The translations under genes and the position numbers were made by a program. Below the pieces are notes generated by a model. The model was not told the origin of the DNA. It did no database searches and saw only the letters and a program-made list of their open reading frames with translations. Positions 4,931 through 8,161 of a stretch of DNA of 8,161 bases are shown here, piece by piece (within the stretch, counting starts at the first letter, position 1; each line of letters begins with the position of its first letter). The stretch comes from Natronomonas sp. (GTDB taxonomy: Archaea; Halobacteriota; Halobacteria; Halobacteriales; Haloarculaceae), in the NCBI GenBank assembly GCA_007121575.1, contig SKKJ01000081.1, forward strand, positions 1 through 8,161, written 5' to 3'.

Positions 4931-6492
4931 ACAGGCAAGACCGACGCGCGATCTCGCGGGAGTACTTCTCTCGTGAGCGACTCGCGGAGCATCACTTCCG
5001 ATCGTTCAACAACTTCCTCGACCGCGGCATGCAGCAGGTCGTCGACGAGAAGGAGTCGATCGAGACCGACATCGGCGACAAGGAGGGCCAAGAGCCCGTT
5101 CGAGTCGATTTGGGTAACGTTCGGATCGTCACCCCTCGCGTCCGTGAAGCGGACGGGTCCGAGGAACTGCTGTATCCACAGGAAGCCCGACTCCGTAACA
5201 TCACCTACTCCGCGCCGGTGTTCATGGAGATGACCATCGTCCGCGGCGGCGAAGAGGAGGAGGAACACATCGTCGATCAGGCCGAGACCAAAGTCGGCCG
5301 AATGCCGGTGATGGTCGGATCGAACAAGTGTAACATCGCCGATTTCACGCACGACGAACTCATCGAGATCGGTGAAGATCCCGCCGATCCCGGCGGCTAT
5401 TTCATCGTCAACGGTTCCGAGCGCGTGTTGATGACGAGCGAGGACCTGGCACCGAACAAGATCCTCGCCGAGTACGACACGAAATACGGCGACGAGATCC
5501 AGATCGCGAAGACGTTCTCACAGCGCCGTGGCTACCGAGCGCTGGTGTTGTGTGAGCGAAACCGAACCGGTATTCTCGAAGTGTCGTTCCCGTCCGTTTC
5601 CGGATCGATCAACTTCGTGACGCTCGTCAGAGCGCTCGGACTCGAATCCGACGAGGAGATCGTCCACCGCGTCTCGGACGATCCGGAGATCGTGAAGTTC
5701 ATGCTGGAGAACTTAGAGGCCGCCGAGGTCGGCTCGACGGCGGAAGCGATCGAAACGCTCGGCCAGCGCGTCGCCGCCGGGCAGGGCAAAAACTACCAGC
5801 TGAAACGCGCGAACTACGTCATCGACCGCTACCTGCTTCCACACCTCCACGAGGAGGGTGTCGAAGACCAGGAGGTCCGGATGAACAAAGCGATCTACCT
5901 CTGTCGGATGGCCGAAGCGTGTTTCGAGCTCGCGCTCGGACGCCGCGAATCCGACGATAAAGACCACTACGCCAACAAGCGCCTGAAAGTGTCGGGCGAC
6001 CTTATGAAGGACCTGTTCCGAACGGCGCTGAACAAGCTGGCCCGCGACGTGAAGTACCAGCTCGAACGCGCGAACATGCGGAACCGCCAACTCTCTGTGA
6101 GCACCGTCGTTCGATCCGACGTGCTCACCGAGCGGCTCGAACACCCGATCGCGACGGGGAACTGGGTCGGCGGACGTTCCGGCGTTTCCCAGCTCGTCGA
6201 TCGGACCGACTACATGGGCGTTCTGTCACACCTTCGGCGGCTTCGGTCGCCGCTCAGCCGCTCGCAACCGCACTTCGAGGCGCGCTATCTGCACGCCACA
6301 CAGTGGGGGCGAATCTGTCCGTCCGAGACAGCGGAGGGGCCGAACTGTGGATTGGTGAAGAACTTCGCACAGGCGATGGAACTGTCTCAGAACGTCGAGG
6401 ACGAGCGCGGACTGAAACGCGAGCTCGCCTCGATGGGCGTCGAGGGCATTCCGGGAATCGAGACGGTCGAAAGACACACCGCGGACGACTAA
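4927..6492 (+). CDS. rpoB2: DNA-directed RNA polymerase subunit B'' (N-terminal half of the beta subunit)
   Basis: In haloarchaea and many methanogens the second-largest polymerase subunit is split in two; this 521-residue protein is the N-terminal half (lobe, protrusion and fork). Conserved blocks include [19 protein letters not shown] near the N-terminus, [32 protein letters not shown] (about 156-172), [20 protein letters not shown], and [17 protein letters not shown] before the fork region [20 protein letters not shown]. The end has the highly conserved [20 protein letters not shown] (about 456-475), near the active centre and equivalent to the bacterial rifampicin-pocket side. The length is normal for haloarchaea. 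The ATG overlaps the rpoH stop, and GGTGG ten bases upstream may act as a ribosome binding site. rpoB1 follows after one base. Confidence 0.97.
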   Translation: MNRQDRRAISREYFSRERLAEHHFRSFNNFLDRGMQQVVDEKESIETDIGDKEGQEPVRVDLGNVRIVTPRVREADGSEELLYPQEARLRNITYSAPVFMEMTIVRGGEEEEEHIVDQAETKVGRMPVMVGSNKCNIADFTHDELIEIGEDPADPGGYFIVNGSERVLMTSEDLAPNKILAEYDTKYGDEIQIAKTFSQRRGYRALVLCERNRTGILEVSFPSVSGSINFVTLVRALGLESDEEIVHRVSDDPEIVKFMLENLEAAEVGSTAEAIETLGQRVAAGQGKNYQLKRANYVIDRYLLPHLHEEGVEDQEVRMNKAIYLCRMAEACFELALGRRESDDKDHYANKRLKVSGDLMKDLFRTALNKLARDVKYQLERANMRNRQLSVSTVVRSDVLTERLEHPIATGNWVGGRSGVSQLVDRTDYMGVLSHLRRLRSPLSRSQPHFEARYLHATQWGRICPSETAEGPNCGLVKNFAQAMELSQNVEDERGLKRELASMGVEGIPGIETVERHTADD

Positions 6493-6493
6493 T

Positions 6494-8161
6494 ATGAGCA
6501 AGGGACGAGAAGCTAAAGTGTACGTTAACGGGAGCCTCATCGGCACCCATCCGGACCCGCACAGACTCGCAAACGACATCCGAGAATCGCGCCGACGCGG
6601 CGAGATCGACGAGATGGTCAACGTCTCGGTTCGCGATCGGACGGACGAGGTCATCGTCAACGCCGACGCGGGCCGTGCTCGACGACCGCTCTTGGTCATC
6701 GAAGACGGCGAACCGCTGCTGAGCGACGAAGAGCTCGAGGCCGTCAAGGAAGGCGACATGGAGTTCGACGCGCTCGTCGAGCGCGGCTATATCGAGTTCA
6801 TCGACGCCGAAGAGGAAGAGGACATCCTCGTCGCCGTCGACGAATACGACCTGACCGAAGATCACTCACACTTAGAGGTCGATCCGCAGCTGATGTTCGG
6901 AATCGGTGCGGGGATGATCCCGTATCCAGAGCACAACGCGTCGCCGCGGATTACGATGGGATCTGGGATGATCAAACAGTCGCTCGGGCTGCCGAGCGCG
7001 AACTACCGAATCCGCCCGGACACGCGACAGCACCTCCTTCACTATCCACAGCTGTCGATCGTCAAAACGCAGACGACCGAGCAGATCGGCTACGACGACC
7101 GACCGGCGGCGCAGAACTTCGTCGTCGCGGTCATGAGCTATGAAGGGTTCAACATCGAGGACGCCCTCGTCATGAACAAAGCCAGCGTCGAACGCGCGTT
7201 GGCCCGATCACACTTCTTCCGAACCTACGAGGGCGAAGAACGGCGGTACCCGGGCGGTCAGGAGGACCGTTTCGAGATCCCCGAAGAGGACGTTCGCGGT
7301 GCCCGAGGCGAGGAGGCCTACACCCACCTCGACGAGGACGGCCTCGTCAATCCCGAGACGGACGTCGGCGAGAACGACGTGCTCCTCGGAAAGACCTCGC
7401 CGCCGCGGTTCCTCGAAGAGCCGGACGATATGGGCGGGCTCTCCCCGCAGAAGCGTCGCGAGACCTCGGTGACGATGCGCTCGGGCGAATCCGGCGTCGT
7501 CGACACCGTCACGCTGATGGAAGGCGAAGACGGCTCGAAGCTCTCGAAGGTGAAAGTTCGAGACGAGCGGATTCCGGAGCTGGGCGATAAGTTCGCGTCC
7601 CGACACGGACAGAAAGGGGTCGTCGGTCACCTCGCGCCACAAGAGGACATGCCGTTTACCCAAGACGGCGTCGTCCCCGACCTCGTCGTGAATCCGCACG
7701 CACTGCCGTCGCGGATGACGGTCGGACACATTCTGGAGATGCTCGGCGGCAAGGTCGGCTCGCTCGAGGGCCGACGCGTCGACGGAACGCCGTTCCAAGG
7801 CGAAACCGAAGACGAACTACGCGACGCGCTCGTCGAGCGCGGATACAAATCCAACGGCAAGGAGATCATGTACTCCGGCGTCACCGGCGAGAAGATCGAG
7901 GCGGAGATCTTCGTCGGGATCATCTTCTATCAGAAGCTCTATCACATGGTCTCGAACAAACTGCACGCTCGCTCGCGCGGGCCGGTACAGGTGCTGACGA
8001 GACAGCCGACGGAGGGTCGCGCCCGAGAAGGTGGACTCCGAATCGGTGAGATGGAACGCGACGTGTTCATCGGCCACGGGGCTGCGATGACGCTCAAAGA
8101 ACGCTTGCTCGACGAGTCCGACCGTGAGTTCATCCACGTCTGTGGCAACTGTGGTATGAGC
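6494..8161 (+). CDS. rpoB1: DNA-directed RNA polymerase subunit B' (C-terminal half of the beta subunit; 3' end beyond window)
   Basis: The frame is open from ATG 6494 to the last base, 556 codons of an expected total of about 605-610. It is the C-terminal half of the split beta-type subunit (wall, hybrid-binding, anchor and clamp parts). The start [20 protein letters not shown] matches relatives. Landmarks are [39 protein letters not shown] (about 212-231, active-centre region), [17 protein letters not shown] (364-380, with the two Lys that contact RNA and substrate), [20 protein letters not shown], and [20 protein letters not shown] (511-530). The window ends inside the zinc ribbon, showing only its first CxxC pair, C550 and C553 in VCGNCGMS; the second pair must lie downstream. 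The gene follows rpoB2 after one base and lacks a clear ribosome binding site, so it is probably coupled to rpoB2. rpoA1 is expected next. Confidence 0.97.
   Translation, partial: MSKGREAKVYVNGSLIGTHPDPHRLANDIRESRRRGEIDEMVNVSVRDRTDEVIVNADAGRARRPLLVIEDGEPLLSDEELEAVKEGDMEFDALVERGYIEFIDAEEEEDILVAVDEYDLTEDHSHLEVDPQLMFGIGAGMIPYPEHNASPRITMGSGMIKQSLGLPSANYRIRPDTRQHLLHYPQLSIVKTQTTEQIGYDDRPAAQNFVVAVMSYEGFNIEDALVMNKASVERALARSHFFRTYEGEERRYPGGQEDRFEIPEEDVRGARGEEAYTHLDEDGLVNPETDVGENDVLLGKTSPPRFLEEPDDMGGLSPQKRRETSVTMRSGESGVVDTVTLMEGEDGSKLSKVKVRDERIPELGDKFASRHGQKGVVGHLAPQEDMPFTQDGVVPDLVVNPHALPSRMTVGHILEMLGGKVGSLEGRRVDGTPFQGETEDELRDALVERGYKSNGKEIMYSGVTGEKIEAEIFVGIIFYQKLYHMVSNKLHARSRGPVQVLTRQPTEGRAREGGLRIGEMERDVFIGHGAAMTLKERLLDESDREFIHVCGNCGMS

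Noticed and set aside
3790..5352. Long 520-codon minus-strand open frame across pheA, the spacer, rpoH and rpoB2
   Set aside because: It runs antisense to three clearly identified genes, has the composition expected of an antisense frame in GC-rich DNA, and matches no family. Its STSEVVRPSEVG stretch comes from the presumed transposon end read in another frame.
4927..8161. rpoB split into two genes read as a frameshift or broken gene
   Set aside because: The B''/B' split is the normal state in haloarchaea; both parts have proper starts and the expected lengths so far as seen.

Overview
The window is chromosomal DNA from a haloarchaeon. The evidence is the Asp/Glu-rich proteins, GC-rich codon use with AT-rich spacers, TATA-box promoters about 25-30 nt from start codons (leaderless-type genes), and the archaeal split RNA polymerase genes rpoH-rpoB2-rpoB1. 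I cannot name the genus with confidence.

Layout. Positions 1-621 (+) are the 3' part of a response regulator in which a receiver domain is joined to a winged helix-turn-helix. Positions 703-2127 (+) are dihydrolipoyl dehydrogenase (lpdA) with its own promoter. A luciferase-like flavin oxidoreductase follows at 2154-3179 (-), convergent with lpdA. Positions 3180-3543 are a 364-bp divergent spacer, AT-rich in its centre, carrying eight or nine TATA-like motifs. Positions 3544-4347 (+) are prephenate dehydratase (pheA), interrupted by an in-frame TGA at codon 238. The frame stays open beyond it for 29 conserved-looking residues, so this is a recent nonsense mutation, a sequencing error or a readthrough case.

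Positions 4348-4702 are a 355-bp non-coding spacer full of inverted repeats. Its left part, read on the minus strand, looks like the right end of a haloarchaeal IS200/IS605 (IS1341-type) transposon, including a vestigial tnpB 3' end. A subterminal hairpin lies further in. I read it as a coding-deleted (MITE/PATE-like) element sitting immediately after the pheA stop codon and just upstream of the RNA polymerase promoter.

Positions 4703-8161 (+) are the RNA polymerase operon: rpoH, then rpoB2 (subunit B''), overlapping by 4 nt, then rpoB1 (subunit B') after a single base. rpoB1 is cut off by the window edge inside its C-terminal zinc-binding motif.

Most genes are housekeeping. The points worth following are the broken pheA, the structured transposon remnant between pheA and rpoH, and the TATA-rich island. 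I see no CRISPR array, tRNA, rRNA, toxin-antitoxin pair or defence system.
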